A stretch of DNA of 64,000 nucleotides from Buxus sempervirens (Eukaryota; Streptophyta; Magnoliopsida; Buxales; Buxaceae). Numbering within the stretch: the stretch's first letter is position 1; every line of letters begins with the position of its first letter. A program made the position numbers and the translations under genes. Positions 39,201 through 45,239 of the stretch are shown one piece after another. Below the pieces are notes generated by a model, which saw only the letters and a program-made list of their open reading frames with translations, made no database searches and was not told the origin of the DNA. The stretch lies in the NCBI GenBank assembly GCA_947561395.2, contig OX387192.1, forward strand, positions 3,968,001-4,032,000. The letters are read 5' to 3'.

Positions 39201-39997
39201 AGGAATATTAGGATTGAATGATCCACATTCCTAGTGAACAAGTTAAAGTCTCAAATAGATTTAACTTCAACAAACTTACGGGCAGGAAATCAACAAGAAT
39301 AAGCTCTAAACTGTCTCGTACATAGCGACGAACTTATTATGTGTCTAAAAGTTCATTCACCCTATCAGTGTTTCATGAATTTAGAAATCCAATACAGTGG
39401 ATAAACATATGGAACTGGTGAAACTAGGCATTTTCTCAATTTCCCCGCAATCAAGTTCACTCGGTTTTTTACATTTACTATGATGATCAAGTACTATTTT
39501 TGTTTTTATAAAAGAATTAAGGAGATACTAAAGCAGTCACTCTAGAATACAGCGTAGACATCGAATCACAACACATCACATATAGTAGAGCAAAAAAACC
39601 ACAACAAGTCCGCAGTAGTTGTCACAAAAGTACAAAAAAACCCAATTCCATTCAGTATGCATTATAATATGAACAACTACCACTCAAGTTTTCAACTGAT
39701 ACGAGATTCATTAAAATTTCACATGCCATCAATTGCTTCAAATTTCAATTGAAACAAAATCATGAGTAACATCCACAACCCCAGTTCGATTTGGATGCAT
39801 AATCTCCTATTAAAGCAAGAAAACCTTAACTAATCTAAGAAAAAGGGAACAAGGGTTTGTGTACCTTTGTCTTTGCGAAGGGCTCTTAACTTCTTGGGTG
39901 GAAGCCATGTAGCCAAGGAACGTTGTTGCCCCGCCACAGAATACATCTTCACTCCATTAATGGAGGTAGACTTGAGGGTACCTCCTTGATAAGCCAT
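1187..39997 (-). CDS. NOL10: NOL10/Enp2-like nucleolar WD40 protein, 5' eight exons (3' end beyond window)
   Basis: Spliced gene on the minus strand. Exons: 39865-39997, 39066-39164, 38845-38936, 36325-36425, 35303-35393, 2531-2589, 2285-2405 and 1187-1255. Joined, they give 765 nt, residues 1-255, with GT/AG junctions and no stop. What is seen: [33 protein letters not shown], a [12 protein letters not shown] segment, [11 protein letters not shown] and [17 protein letters not shown]. These align segment by segment with the N-terminal beta-propeller of human NOL10, including its GRVECWDPRTR repeat. Known for the family: NOL10 (yeast Enp2) is a nucleolar WD40 factor of the small-subunit processome, needed for 18S rRNA maturation. 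The start is the first ATG giving the family N-terminus. The gene is odd for its 32.7 kb intron 5. FAS1 lies upstream on the same strand, about 6.2 kb away, with no functional link evident. Confidence 0.93.
1256..2284. other. NOL10 intron 7, nothing recognised
   Basis: AT-rich intron of about 1 kb between exons 8 and 7. I see no transposon signature or coding stretch. Confidence 0.6.
2285..2405 (-). CDS. NOL10: NOL10 exon 7 (residues 192-232)
   Basis: Acceptor ATGCAG, donor GTTGTA. Encodes [19 protein letters not shown] and then [20 protein letters not shown], a strongly conserved WD repeat (GLFATGTIEGRVECWDPRTR in human). Confidence 0.95.
2531..2589 (-). CDS. NOL10: NOL10 exon 6 (residues 173-191)
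   Basis: Acceptor TCACAG, donor GTTTTT. Encodes [19 protein letters not shown], matching GRYLNPLQT ... NVCDI. Phase and protein order join it exactly to exon 5, 32.7 kb away. Confidence 0.88.
3751..4112. repeat. AT-rich tandem repeat with palindromic GACACCCAATCT cores
   Basis: Three palindrome-like cores (about 3751-3780, 3934-3960 and 4085-4112), each reading roughly GACACCC-AATCTATTGAT-GGGTGTC. They are separated by related AT-rich spacers sharing the motif GCTCTAAACTTGATAT. A partial extra core sits at 3911-3925. The period is about 150-180 bp. The palindromes could be remnants of a small DNA-transposon terminus. Confidence 0.7.
4477..5992 (+). pseudogene. hAT transposase, N-terminal half (BED finger + DUF659), decayed
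   Basis: The open start at 4477 encodes a Gly-rich leader followed by a BED zinc finger ([11 protein letters not shown], then an LKQHVVHS block, about residues 45-75). DUF659 follows at 5318-5833, with IICDGWTG, a VTDNGG core and a CAVHCID block, the expected order in plant DUF659/hAT transposases. Stops at about 4714, 5126, 5314 and 5831 break the frame. After 5833 homology continues ([19 protein letters not shown]) until it is cut by an LTR at 5993. The C-terminal half resumes at 11534. The element encoded cut-and-paste transposase; this copy cannot. Confidence 0.85.
5993..6721 (-). mobile_element. Ty1-copia LTR, copy 1 (minus orientation)
   Basis: On the minus strand it runs TGTTGGATTTTGTG to TTTTTCCAACA, 729 bp, with TG/CA ends. 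A TATAAATAGGGACT promoter-like box and a (CT)n leader lie inside, as in an LTR U3/R region. It is about 110 bp longer than copy 3 because its 3' end repeats the AATATCTATATATTTTTCCA motif. It matches copies 2 and 3 along their length. It begins where the hAT reading frame breaks. Confidence 0.8.
6722..7875. other. Unassigned sequence between LTR copy 1 and the inverted arm
   Basis: Probably interior of the same copia-type block or a further insertion. Minus-strand open stretches occur at 7154-7342 (contains [19 protein letters not shown]) and near 7440-7500 ([13 protein letters not shown]). I recognise neither; a retroelement gag or similar is possible but unsupported. Confidence 0.4.
7876..8378 (-). 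repeat. Left arm of a large imperfect inverted repeat (copia LTR 3' end + leader)
   Basis: Reverse complement of 8862-9434, with indels and scattered mismatches. About 8232-8378 is the 3' end of the copia LTR in minus orientation; the rest is the sequence following that LTR. The arms flank a spacer of about 480 bp. This fits two copies of the same element in opposite orientation. Confidence 0.7.
8398..9012 (+). mobile_element. Ty1-copia LTR, copy 2 (plus orientation)
   Basis: TGTTGGATTTTGTG start, CTTTATAAATAGGGACT box near 8666, CT-rich leader and an end at TTTTTCCAATA (final CA mutated to TA). Near-full match to copies 1 and 3. No tRNA-type primer site is evident directly after it, so it may be a recombined or leader-altered copy. 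Confidence 0.75.
9253..9366. repeat. 57-bp tandem duplication
   Basis: Two nearly identical 57-bp units (9253-9309 and 9310-9366) containing ATGCCATGGAGGCGTGA. The reverse-complement arm at 7876-8378 has the unit once, so the duplication arose in this arm. Confidence 0.8.
9430..9885 (-). mobile_element. 5'-truncated L1-type LINE 3' fragment (LINE-E)
   Basis: The minus strand encodes the C-terminal tail of a plant LINE ORF2: [10 protein letters not shown] (zinc-binding RVT finger), [14 protein letters not shown] and [10 protein letters not shown], ending at a stop near 9520. The last residues ([16 protein letters not shown]) resemble the LINE-D C-terminus ([16 protein letters not shown]), so they are related families. 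No target duplication identified. Confidence 0.75.
9886..10912 (+). mobile_element. Remnant of Ty1-copia internal region: RNase H end and polypurine tract
   Basis: At about 10138-10320 the plus strand encodes [18 protein letters not shown] and later [17 protein letters not shown] and NFANPLTEG. This is the C-terminus of copia RNase H ([37 protein letters not shown]). A noncoding 3' region follows, then the polypurine stretch ATGTGGGGGATTG directly before LTR copy 3. Integrase and most reverse transcriptase are absent. Confidence 0.8.
10913..11533 (+). mobile_element. Ty1-copia LTR, copy 3 (plus orientation)
   Basis: Runs from TGTTGGATTTTGTG to TTTTTCTAACA, 621 bp, preceded by a polypurine tract, so it is the 3' LTR of the copia remnant. 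TATAAATAAGGACTC is the promoter-like box. The hAT transposase sequence resumes at 11534. Confidence 0.85.
11534..13660 (+). pseudogene. hAT transposase, C-terminal half (dimerisation domain), decayed
   Basis: Continues the gene cut at 5992. In order: [20 protein letters not shown] near 11605-11670; [14 protein letters not shown] near 11823; a duplicated exon at 12027-12332; then [15 protein letters not shown] and [14 protein letters not shown] near 12418-12510, the hAT C-terminal dimerisation motif. The open tail at 12485-12784 ends IDIN. Acidic and Tyr/Gln-rich remains run to about 13500. Frameshifts and stops are present (for example after the dimerisation motif near 12550). GT/AG-like breaks at about 11700-11815 and 11949-12385 look like introns. 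Confidence 0.8.
12027..12332 (+). repeat. Tandem duplication of a hAT exon (about 152 bp units)
   Basis: Two units (12027-12179 and 12180-12332) starting AATATTAACCCCTTTGGCC. Each contains a piece readable as [15 protein letters not shown], a hAT transposase segment. They differ at about a dozen sites, so the duplication is not recent. Confidence 0.8.
13661..13982. other. AT-rich gap between hAT relic and LINE-A
   Basis: No coding signal. Probably 3' flank of the hAT element; I could not find its terminal inverted repeat. Confidence 0.5.
13983..14501 (+). mobile_element. LINE-A, 5' part (truncated endonuclease end, before RT)
   Basis: 5'-truncated L1-type LINE. The open frame from 14044 encodes [10 protein letters not shown] (last endonuclease motif, intact SDH), [10 protein letters not shown] and [15 protein letters not shown], where LINE-B interrupts it at a 17-bp target duplication (AAGAATACTAAGTTCTT). 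The frame resumes at 21511 as [14 protein letters not shown], joining to [17 protein letters not shown] as in related LINEs. The first 24 bp copy an internal segment at 14261-14283. Confidence 0.9.
14485..14501. repeat. Target-site duplication of LINE-B, left copy
   Basis: AAGAATACTAAGTTCTT, repeated exactly at 21494-21510 after the LINE-B poly(A). Confidence 0.95.
14710..17526 (+). pseudogene. LINE-B ORF1 (DUF4283-type RNA-binding protein), frameshifted
   Basis: Starts [18 protein letters not shown], typical of plant LINE ORF1 leaders. The best domain lies at 15600-15910: [31 protein letters not shown] and IGDACGGWV, matching the DUF4283 core (WVR-G-P-HLW). Before and after it the frame shifts repeatedly (about 14990, 15140, 15520, 15950, 16320, 16700, 17170). 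The final part ends MGGP-stop at 17527, overlapping the ORF2 ATG by 4 bp (ATGA). I do not see a CCHC knuckle. Confidence 0.75.
17524..21181 (+). pseudogene. LINE-B ORF2: AP endonuclease, reverse transcriptase, RVT zinc finger; broken
   Basis: Residues 1-230 are an AP-type endonuclease: [20 protein letters not shown], a WVAVGDFNA block, and VLNHCPMLL where SDH is expected (Asp replaced by Asn). One TAA stop at 18808 is followed by the same frame (18838): [29 protein letters not shown] frameshift near 19200 leads to [24 protein letters not shown] and [10 protein letters not shown], so the RT motif A Asp and FADD are intact. Further shifts occur near 19760 and 20090. The C-terminus has the RVT-type finger ([18 protein letters not shown]) and WIERNRRIF before a TAG at 21056; homology continues to about 21181. 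Confidence 0.9.
21494..24262 (+). mobile_element. LINE-A, 3' part (reverse transcriptase to poly(A))
   Basis: Continues LINE-A after the LINE-B insertion. It encodes [56 protein letters not shown] and [11 protein letters not shown], then a long open C-terminal frame at 22928-24040 (370 aa) with [13 protein letters not shown] and a finger ([18 protein letters not shown]). Stops or shifts near 21581, 22079, 22197, 22380, 22790 and 22900 break it. The 3' UTR includes a (TA)n tract and ends in an A-rich tail near 24238-24259. Confidence 0.9.
24140..24212. repeat. (TA)n microsatellite in LINE-A 3' UTR
   Basis: About 36 TA units before TAGATATATC. Likely grown from an A/T-rich LINE tail; expected to be length-variable. 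Confidence 0.95.
24263..24452. other. Short unique gap between LINE-A and LINE-C
   Basis: About 190 bp without recognisable content; original intron sequence. Confidence 0.5.
24453..24469. repeat. Target-site duplication of LINE-C, 3' copy
   Basis: AACTAACATTACTTGAG, repeated exactly at 32161-32177. The LINE-C poly(A) (poly-T on plus, from 24470) follows directly. Confidence 0.95.
24749..26829 (-). pseudogene. LINE-C ORF2, RT C-terminal half and zinc finger
   Basis: On the minus strand: [72 protein letters not shown], then [20 protein letters not shown], and a long frame 25253-26104 through [17 protein letters not shown] shift leads to 24749-25096 (WIRDVSW-type tail, [13 protein letters not shown], ending ILDMS). 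Frameshifts near 26640, 26145 and 25255; one Gln codon became TAG near 26815. RT active-site Asp residues (KLDIEKAYD and FADD) are kept. Confidence 0.88.
26976..27924. mobile_element. 949-bp solo LTR (or small LTR element) inside LINE-D
   Basis: Starts TGTTAACACAAATTTTCGTG and ends AATTTTAGTGTCTACA, so it has TG...CA ends and short inverted termini. It is flanked by exact 5-bp duplications ATGAC (26971-26975 and 27925-27929). Removing it and one ATGAC restores the LINE-D frame ([16 protein letters not shown]). No reverse transcriptase or integrase is inside. The strand of the parent element is not certain. Confidence 0.88.
28159..31472 (-). pseudogene. LINE-D ORF2: endonuclease part, reverse transcriptase, zinc finger; broken
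   Basis: In order: [15 protein letters not shown] (31100 region), [23 protein letters not shown], [16 protein letters not shown] (intact SDH), [10 protein letters not shown], then [45 protein letters not shown], [25 protein letters not shown] (FADD altered to FVDD; both Asp kept), [14 protein letters not shown], then [17 protein letters not shown] (finger). Stops or shifts near 30930, 30345, 29772, 28820 and 28435. The CDS tail continues through the solo LTR to [23 protein letters not shown] near 26940. Confidence 0.87.
31496..32160 (-). pseudogene. LINE-C ORF2, 5' part (start of reverse transcriptase)
   Basis: Minus-strand open frame: [81 protein letters not shown]. It closely parallels LINE-B ([17 protein letters not shown]). 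It stops at AKVLSK where LINE-D begins. Confidence 0.9.
32161..32177. repeat. Target-site duplication of LINE-C, 5' copy
   Basis: AACTAACATTACTTGAG, identical to 24453-24469. Confidence 0.95.
32407..33057 (-). pseudogene. Unrecognised protein-coding remnant in NOL10 intron 5
   Basis: Two minus-strand open stretches, 32776-33057 (contains [20 protein letters not shown], then [20 protein letters not shown] and [14 protein letters not shown]) and about 32400-32700 ([19 protein letters not shown], then [20 protein letters not shown]). The composition looks like host protein rather than a transposase, and the second stretch may shift frame near 32515. I do not recognise the family. It could be a captured gene fragment or a retrocopy; no poly(A) or terminal repeat was found. 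Confidence 0.4.
33058..33959. other. Intron sequence; possible LINE 3' tail near 33180-33360
   Basis: 33180-33360 is T-rich and ends ACTCAATAAAAATTCACTATG-TATCCAAAAA, the look of a plus-strand plant LINE 3' tail. Nothing else is recognised. Confidence 0.3.
33960..34330 (-). mobile_element. Highly decayed LINE reverse-transcriptase fragment
   Basis: With several stops and shifts, the minus strand reads [11 protein letters not shown] (FADD region), then a stretch readable as [17 protein letters not shown] and a later SHLQ/PHCLL block in the order found in plant LINE RTs. Much older than LINE-A to LINE-D. Identification rests on short motifs. Confidence 0.45.
34364..34547. repeat. Hairpin (30-bp arms) plus a 77-bp direct repeat
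   Basis: 34364-34393 and 34438-34467 are reverse complements with one mismatch (TTTGACCAATACTCCCTCCC and its complement). The whole 34364-34440 unit is repeated at 34471-34547 with two changes. The layout resembles a foldback element or a replication-slippage product. Confidence 0.85.
34548..35302. other. Intron 5 right end, nothing recognised
   Basis: AT-rich, no coding or repeat signal seen. Confidence 0.5.
35303..35393 (-). CDS. NOL10: NOL10 exon 5 (residues 142-172)
   Basis: Acceptor TGACAG, donor GTTTTT. Encodes [20 protein letters not shown] and [10 protein letters not shown], matching FGRDFSYHYPSCDLYFVGAS ... YRLNLEQ. Its donor opens the 32.7 kb intron 5. Confidence 0.94.
35394..36324. 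other. NOL10 intron 4, nothing firm
   Basis: A T-rich stretch ending in AATCATCAGAAAAAAGAAAAG near 36020 could be a plus-strand retroposon tail; no coding support. Confidence 0.4.
36325..36425 (-). CDS. NOL10: NOL10 exon 4 (residues 109-141)
   Basis: Acceptor AAATAG, donor GTTTGT. Encodes [20 protein letters not shown] and [14 protein letters not shown], matching human [12 protein letters not shown] ... YKTRIPK. Confidence 0.94.
36426..38844. other. NOL10 intron 3 with TRIM-like LTR and low-complexity tract
   Basis: Contains the TRIM-like segment at 37319-37416, a pyrimidine and GT-rich low-complexity tract (38170-38265), and a stretch at 38300-38640 I cannot identify. Confidence 0.5.
37319..37416 (+). 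mobile_element. Short TRIM/copia-like LTR
   Basis: 98 bp from TGTTGAGATATTGTATTC to GGTTGTTTAACA, with TATATACATATTTATACC and CAGCTTAAGCTTTTAGGTG inside, a pattern common in short plant LTRs. It is preceded by a purine tract (AAGGCGCAGGGGAG). The partner LTR was not found. Confidence 0.5.
38845..38936 (-). CDS. NOL10: NOL10 exon 3 (residues 78-108)
   Basis: Acceptor TTCAG, donor GTAGTC. Encodes [20 protein letters not shown] and [10 protein letters not shown]. The LSLKFER core is diagnostic for NOL10/Enp2. Confidence 0.94.
39066..39164 (-). CDS. NOL10: NOL10 exon 2 (residues 45-77)
   Basis: Acceptor GATTAG, donor GTAAT. Encodes [20 protein letters not shown] and then [14 protein letters not shown], the first WD strand of the family (RIELIQDFEMP ... 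DGQYILATG in human). Confidence 0.93.
39865..39997 (-). CDS. NOL10: NOL10 exon 1 (residues 1-44)
   Basis: Begins at the ATG at 39997 (minus). It encodes [11 protein letters not shown] and [17 protein letters not shown], matching the NOL10 start (VKIYSL ... PEWL ... KKRAL). Donor GTAC follows AAAGACAAAG; phase 1. Confidence 0.92.
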
Positions 39998-40330
39998 GTT
40001 TGATGGGATAAAGCTCTACAGATTGATTCTAGTAAAAGAGTTTTTATAGAGAAAGGACATCAGAAATAGAGAGACATAAAGAGTTTTTAAAAAACAAAAA
40101 AAAAAATAGTAAGCCAGTCCAAACGAAGGGCAAAGCTAATTTCGGCGAAACTCCTGAAATTTGAATGTAAATAAATAAAAGAGAGACGCAGAGAGAGAGC
40201 ATGGAGAGAATAAGAGAAGAGGAGAGAGAGCGGCGGCAGAGCAAACCGGTGTTTTGTGTTCTGTATCTTCGTTTTTTTCTCCTCCGCTGCTGTTCGGGTT
40301 TTGTTAACAAAACCCACGGCCCTTTTCGAT
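39998..40330 (-). promoter_or_regulatory. NOL10 5' leader/promoter with pyrimidine patch
   Basis: Directly upstream of the ATG on the minus strand. About 40180-40240 reads CTCTCTCTCC-type on the coding strand, a pyrimidine patch as found near plant transcription starts. No clear TATA box. The transcription start is not determined. Confidence 0.4.
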
Positions 40331-40488
40331 TTCTAACGTTCTCATGTTTCTAACAGTCATGTTTTAAAAACTTAAAAATTATTTTAAAATTCCTAAGTTT
40401 TTTATGTCTGACATTTATTTTATAATTTATACTTATATAACTGGTCCATCATTGTGCTTTTTATCTTTGTCATTAAATTATCGACTCG

Positions 40489-40490
<2 letters not shown>

Positions 40491-40545
<55 letters not shown>
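40491..40545. repeat. (AT)n microsatellite
   Basis: About 27 AT units followed by ATT repeats. Confidence 0.95.
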
Positions 40546-40548
<3 letters not shown>

Positions 40549-42057
40549 ATTATTATATTATTATATTAAACATATATGTTGATATTTAATGAATAGAGAG
40601 TTTAGCTCCTAATTAATTACTTTTCTAGAGTTAAGAAGTTTAAAAATTAAAAATAAATCTAGTTAACAACTATTTGACTCTTAATCAAATTATAGCTTAT
40701 ATCTATTAAAACCCCGAATTGACTTTTAAATTGTTACTTTTTCTTGATAATGCAAGCTTTTAGCTTCAGTTATTTATTGTGTTCTTCGTTTTTATGATTA
40801 CATGAGTACATTTTTCTTTTTATTCTGAATGCAAGTTTTGGATCTTATTAGTTTTTAATATTTGATCAAGAAAGGACACAATGACCCTGGACAAAGAAGC
40901 CTTAGCATATTTTATTTTTGCCTTTTTGCTATTGTCTATTGCTTTGTTATTTTAATCATCCATTTTTGTTTGATTTTTGAATATCTTTGTCCTTATATGA
41001 TACACTAGGACTTGGCACTTTATGCAATCGTGATTTAGAGACCTTTTTATATTTATTTTAAAATTTTTATTTTAGACTGAATATTTGTTTATCGTACGAG
41101 TAAATTGATATTTTTTCCCTTTGCATAGATCTAAATAAAGCACAAGTTAAAGTCATTTTTAGTGAGCTAGGGCTTTTCATAAGCATAGCCCTTAATGAGT
41201 CGAGTTTTTGTTAGCCAAGCTAGAGCTCAAGAATTTTTAATTAGCCTGAGCCGAGCTTGAGCAAACATTTTTTTAAAGAGCCTGAGCCTTGCCCAAGGTT
41301 TATGAGCCTAAGCTGGGCTATGCAAAGTTCGGCTCCACTTGTTTACAACCCTAGTCACTTATGCACTTACACCCTTGACATTTAGAAAAAGCCAAAAACA
41401 TCTCTTCACATTTGCACACATGAGCAAGAACCTCCTTTCTGTCAATTAGCCGTTAGAGAAAAAGAGGGAAGTAGTTTATTTCAGCAAAAATAATAATAAT
41501 AATATTATACCTAAAATGCCCTTAACACTCTAACAAATTACTTTTAAAGTGATTTAGATGGATAGGTGACAAAGTTAAGGGGGTGTAAGTATAATTTCCC
41601 CTAAAAAAAATAAAGAGTTATGTTTTTGGATATGTTTAGAGCTATTGATGAAGCCTCCTCATTGCAGTAGCATGAGAAATGTTTCAGATGAACCAACATG
41701 CCAGTAGTACATCAATCACGAGTTTTTATGGCATTGTCATCATCACCATCATGAACATGATTTAGTTAAATGGAAGACTATCCCCCACAAGCTGGAGGAG
41801 TTGGAGGCTTAAAACTTCAACCCATCATGTTGCTTTACTCGATAGGATTATATGAAATGTATTTGTGCATGATTCTAGTCTTGATAGGTTGCCTTTCACC
41901 ATGATTATCTGCTTAATCTTAAAGCCTCTTCATCTTCTCATGAGCATAGCCTTAACCATCTAATTATTGGAAGATCAATAAAACATGGTTTAATAAATGG
42001 GCTTTAGCTTCATTAAGATGGGCAACAGTACCTTCAAGGACTTCGTGCATCCTTTAT
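40546..42057. other. Intergenic spacer with decayed MITE pieces
   Basis: About 41180-41350 is a GAGC/GAGCC-rich segment ending GGCTCCACTTGTTTACAACCC, resembling a hAT-type terminus. About 41355-41604 is a truncated relative of the 45240-45741 MITE: CACTTATGCACTTACACCCTTGACATTTAG on its left and GTGTAAGTATAATTTCCCC on its right. No coding sequence. Confidence 0.5.
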
Positions 42058-42252
42058 GGGTTGAAATTGTCTGCCACAGTGATCCTACGGTAGACCCTGC
42101 AGCATCCCACGTGCAGCATCCCACAGATGATATAATTTATACATTTGAAATGTAAAATGTCAATCGAAGTGACATTTCACATTTTTAAATGTGAAAAATG
42201 ATGGATGCTGCAGTGTCTACCGCAAGATCATTGCTGCAGACGATTTCATCCC
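42058..42252. mobile_element. 195-bp MITE with about 50-bp terminal inverted repeats
   Basis: Left end GGGTTGAAATTGTCTGCCAC and the reverse complement of the right end, GGGATGAAATCGTCTGCAGC, match over about 50 bp through GCAGCATCC. A short noncoding middle is itself partly palindromic. Target duplication not resolved. Confidence 0.8.
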
Positions 42253-43229
42253 ATCTTTTCTATAACATACATAGTTTCAAACTAACAACCAAACCTGTGA
42301 ACGGACTTCCAACATAGTGAAATACACCTTCTAAAAGTTTATAGTTTGTAACATATTATGAAGGGAACATTCAAGTTATTGGTCATGCACTAGCTACCTC
42401 ATGGAGGTGCATCTAATCAAAGTGCTACCTCCTATAACCCACTAAAGGACTGCTCTTAGCTTCAAATATCAAATGCATTAAAGGATAGAGGCATGTATTG
42501 ACATATAAAGTAGCAATATCTTAAAAAATTGCAACATAAAAGCATGGAAAGCGACATCAAAGTCCAAAACGTAGGATAAACATGTGTCAATATCGAGGAG
42601 AGAGGTTTTTGGAATTAAAACATTGCCATGTTCTTTGCCAACACTTCTTACTTAAGAGTATAAAAACATCTATTATATAGTTTAAGAAGAAAATTTAAAC
42701 TAGAGAAATGGTCTCTATTCCAAATTTCACATACATAAATTTAAAACAATAAAATAAAACCTAGTCCAAAAATTTCAATTCCCCATATGCAAGGCTATTG
42801 TTTAATAGTCTCTCCAACTTAATACTCACATCCTTTAAGTAATCGCCATGGACCTATAAAATAATTCAACTAAATAAGACAATAATAGAGAGAAATGAAT
42901 GTTCAAAGACAAGGTTATCAAAGCTAACACTTGCATGAAAGAGTGAATATGATACCCTGATTAAAAGAAAAAAGAAAGAAAGAAAGAAATATGCTACAAA
43001 CCTTTCATCTTGCACCATTCTAAAATGAAGATAACAACTTGATTAAATTCTCATGCGTAAAAAAAATTCAAAAAGAAGTGTTCCATATCAACGCCTCAAG
43101 CTAGTTGCCTGGCAAACCATATAAACATAACATGTTTAACAGAAAGAAAGGAAAAAAAAAAAGAATATTACTATGTATAACACATCATAATATCATCTAT
43201 GGACATCAAAATATCATTAAAATATAAGC
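42253..43229. other. Intergenic, nothing recognised
   Basis: AT-rich; no coding or repeat signal beyond short A runs. Confidence 0.5.
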
Positions 43230-44535
43230 TGAATTACCTTTCTTCTAGGCTTTATCGGACCTCGTTGACGAGTTCTCATATTGTAGCCTAATTGCTTACA
43301 AATGCAACACCGTATGGTATGTGATTGATATGATTGACTCCCAATAGTTGGTTCATCTGAAGTTCTTTTTCTATTGACCTTTGGTCAACCCACTAGTTGT
43401 CGTAAATAAGGGTGGGGCACCAATGTCTCTAGATCCATGTCATGCCAAATGATCTTCTCGAGGATACAATGTATCATATCTCCATATGCCTTCAAATACC
43501 TGTCTACACTGAAACAAGGTGCACAATGTGCTTCAAGCTTCTCCCTTCAATTGACTATACATGCCGTTGACGAACATGAGGTACAAGTACAACCTCTCTC
43601 ATTGCCTCCATAATTAAACAATAATTCACTTACTCAACTCAATATAGAATTGCTAGTACATTACCTTTTGACAATTGAACATTACTGTCCAAGCTATGTC
43701 CACAGTGCTAATGATAATGTCAAGGTGATTTTGAAAGAATGCCTTTGTTTTAGCCTCACCTATGGCAAAAGCCGCTAGGAATAGTCCATCATCAGCATCC
43801 AAGGCAATGGGCTCTTCAAATGGCATCCCTCTGATCCAAGGAAGGGTCGACATCCCTGAATTAAGACATTCTTCATTGAAGCAAAGCTAATGAAAATTCT
43901 TTTGAATATTGGAGACATTGAAGGTTGATTTTCATGTCTATCCACTTTGATCTTTATTATGCTTCTTAGATTTGTTGATATAATAATTTCAGCATATCTC
44001 CATAACTTACCATATGACTTACCATGATGCCCTTCTACTTCTTCTAGTGGCTTCCTTCATGCTTTATGTAATTGCATATCAGTAGGCTCAACACCAAATT
44101 GGCTCTGAATCTCTACTCTAAGTTCTGAAATTTGGATCTTTGTATTAGCATGAACTTTGTCACCAATCTTCTTAGAATTCCATCTTGAAGTTGCTTGGGA
44201 ATTCTTATGGACACGATTGCAACTGTACTTGGGTTTAAAAGTCTTGATACTAAATGTAACTCCATCAGCGGCTGGAACTGAATATATTCTCCAGTTACAT
44301 CCCTCTGCAGCACACACTACAGTAAGCCTAGTCATTTTATTCTTTATTCATTTAATATCAAACCCTCCTCTATTGCAAACTCTTTTAATCCTTCCCTAAA
44401 GTCGGGTACATTAGGGAACATCATACACTTAGCTAACTTTGGATCCCTTATATCATGATCCATGTCAAACTCTAGATGACAATCAAAGAGATCGACTATC
44501 ATCACATGGCCAACCATCCATGTCATCCTTTTCAA
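43230..44535 (-). pseudogene. MuDR-type MULE transposase, decayed
   Basis: Minus-strand pieces in transposase order: KCMMFPNVPDFREGLKEFAI (44344-44535), MTRLTVVCAAEGCNWRIYSV and SQFGVEPTDMQLHKA (44057-44335, MuDR N-terminal domain), PIALDADDGLFLAAFAIGEA (43653-43853, MULE catalytic region), EAHCAPC with YLKAYGDMIH (SWIM zone, near 43530-43480), and IRCCICKQLGYNMRTRQ (a zinc knuckle whose His and last Cys are replaced, near 43290). Stops and deletions separate them. Known family: cut-and-paste Mutator-like transposase. Inactive here. Confidence 0.8.
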
Positions 44536-44706
44536 GGTTTTTTTTAATATTATTCCTAATTCATAGCTTTAATTGTTGGATTCAATAACATAAAAAAGCA
44601 TAAAATTATTTATTCTGGCTAGTGTGTAAAAAACAATTTTTGAGGAAAAAAAACACCATTTTATTCAAAATAATGATAAAATATTTGGTTGAATAACCCT
44701 AACTTA

Positions 44707-45202
44707 GGGTTGTAAACGGGTCGAATTCAGTACAGATATGCTAAGATCCAAATCTGATCCGATAAGAAATACATATATCCGAATTCGACCGATTATCCGA
44801 CGAATCTTTTACATATGATTCCGAATTCGATCTGAATTCGAATCCAACCGATTATCCAATATCTAAATCCAATTTCATAATATATGAAAAAAACTTAAGA
44901 TATTATAAACCTCAAGTTAGTGGATCAAATAAATATGTATTAATTCAAATTTGTCTCAAATTATGAAATTAAAACAATAAATACCATATGGAACCTTCAT
45001 TCCTTCTATACTAATATATAAGACTTAAAAGGCTCTAAAAAATATAACATCTATATAAAGTAAGCAGTAAGATCTTTATTGGGCCAAATATGTGATTTCA
45101 TATTTGAATCCAATAATCTGAATAATCGAATCTAAACTAAGATCCATATTCAGGTAATCAAGTTGGATTTAGATAAATGACCCATTGATAGCCCTACAAC
45201 CC
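44707..45202. mobile_element. hAT-like MITE (about 500 bp)
   Basis: Left end GGGTTGTAAACGGGTCGAA and the reverse complement of the right end, GGGTTGTAGGGCTATCAATG-GGTC, share GGGTTGTA and GGGTC. The interior has repeated CCGAATTCGA motifs and no coding. Flanks CTAACTTA and CTACCCTA agree at 6 of 8 positions, compatible with a decayed 8-bp duplication. Confidence 0.55.
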
Positions 45203-45239
45203 CTACCCTAGAATTCTTGATTAATATCTATTTTTTCAA

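Noticed and set aside
40044..40317. Upstream open frames before the NOL10 ATG as a separate gene
   Set aside because: Low-complexity product of the pyrimidine-rich leader; could be leader uORFs at most.
44157..44399. Plus-strand frame over the MULE relic
   Set aside because: Shadow of the minus-strand transposase, which has clear family motifs.
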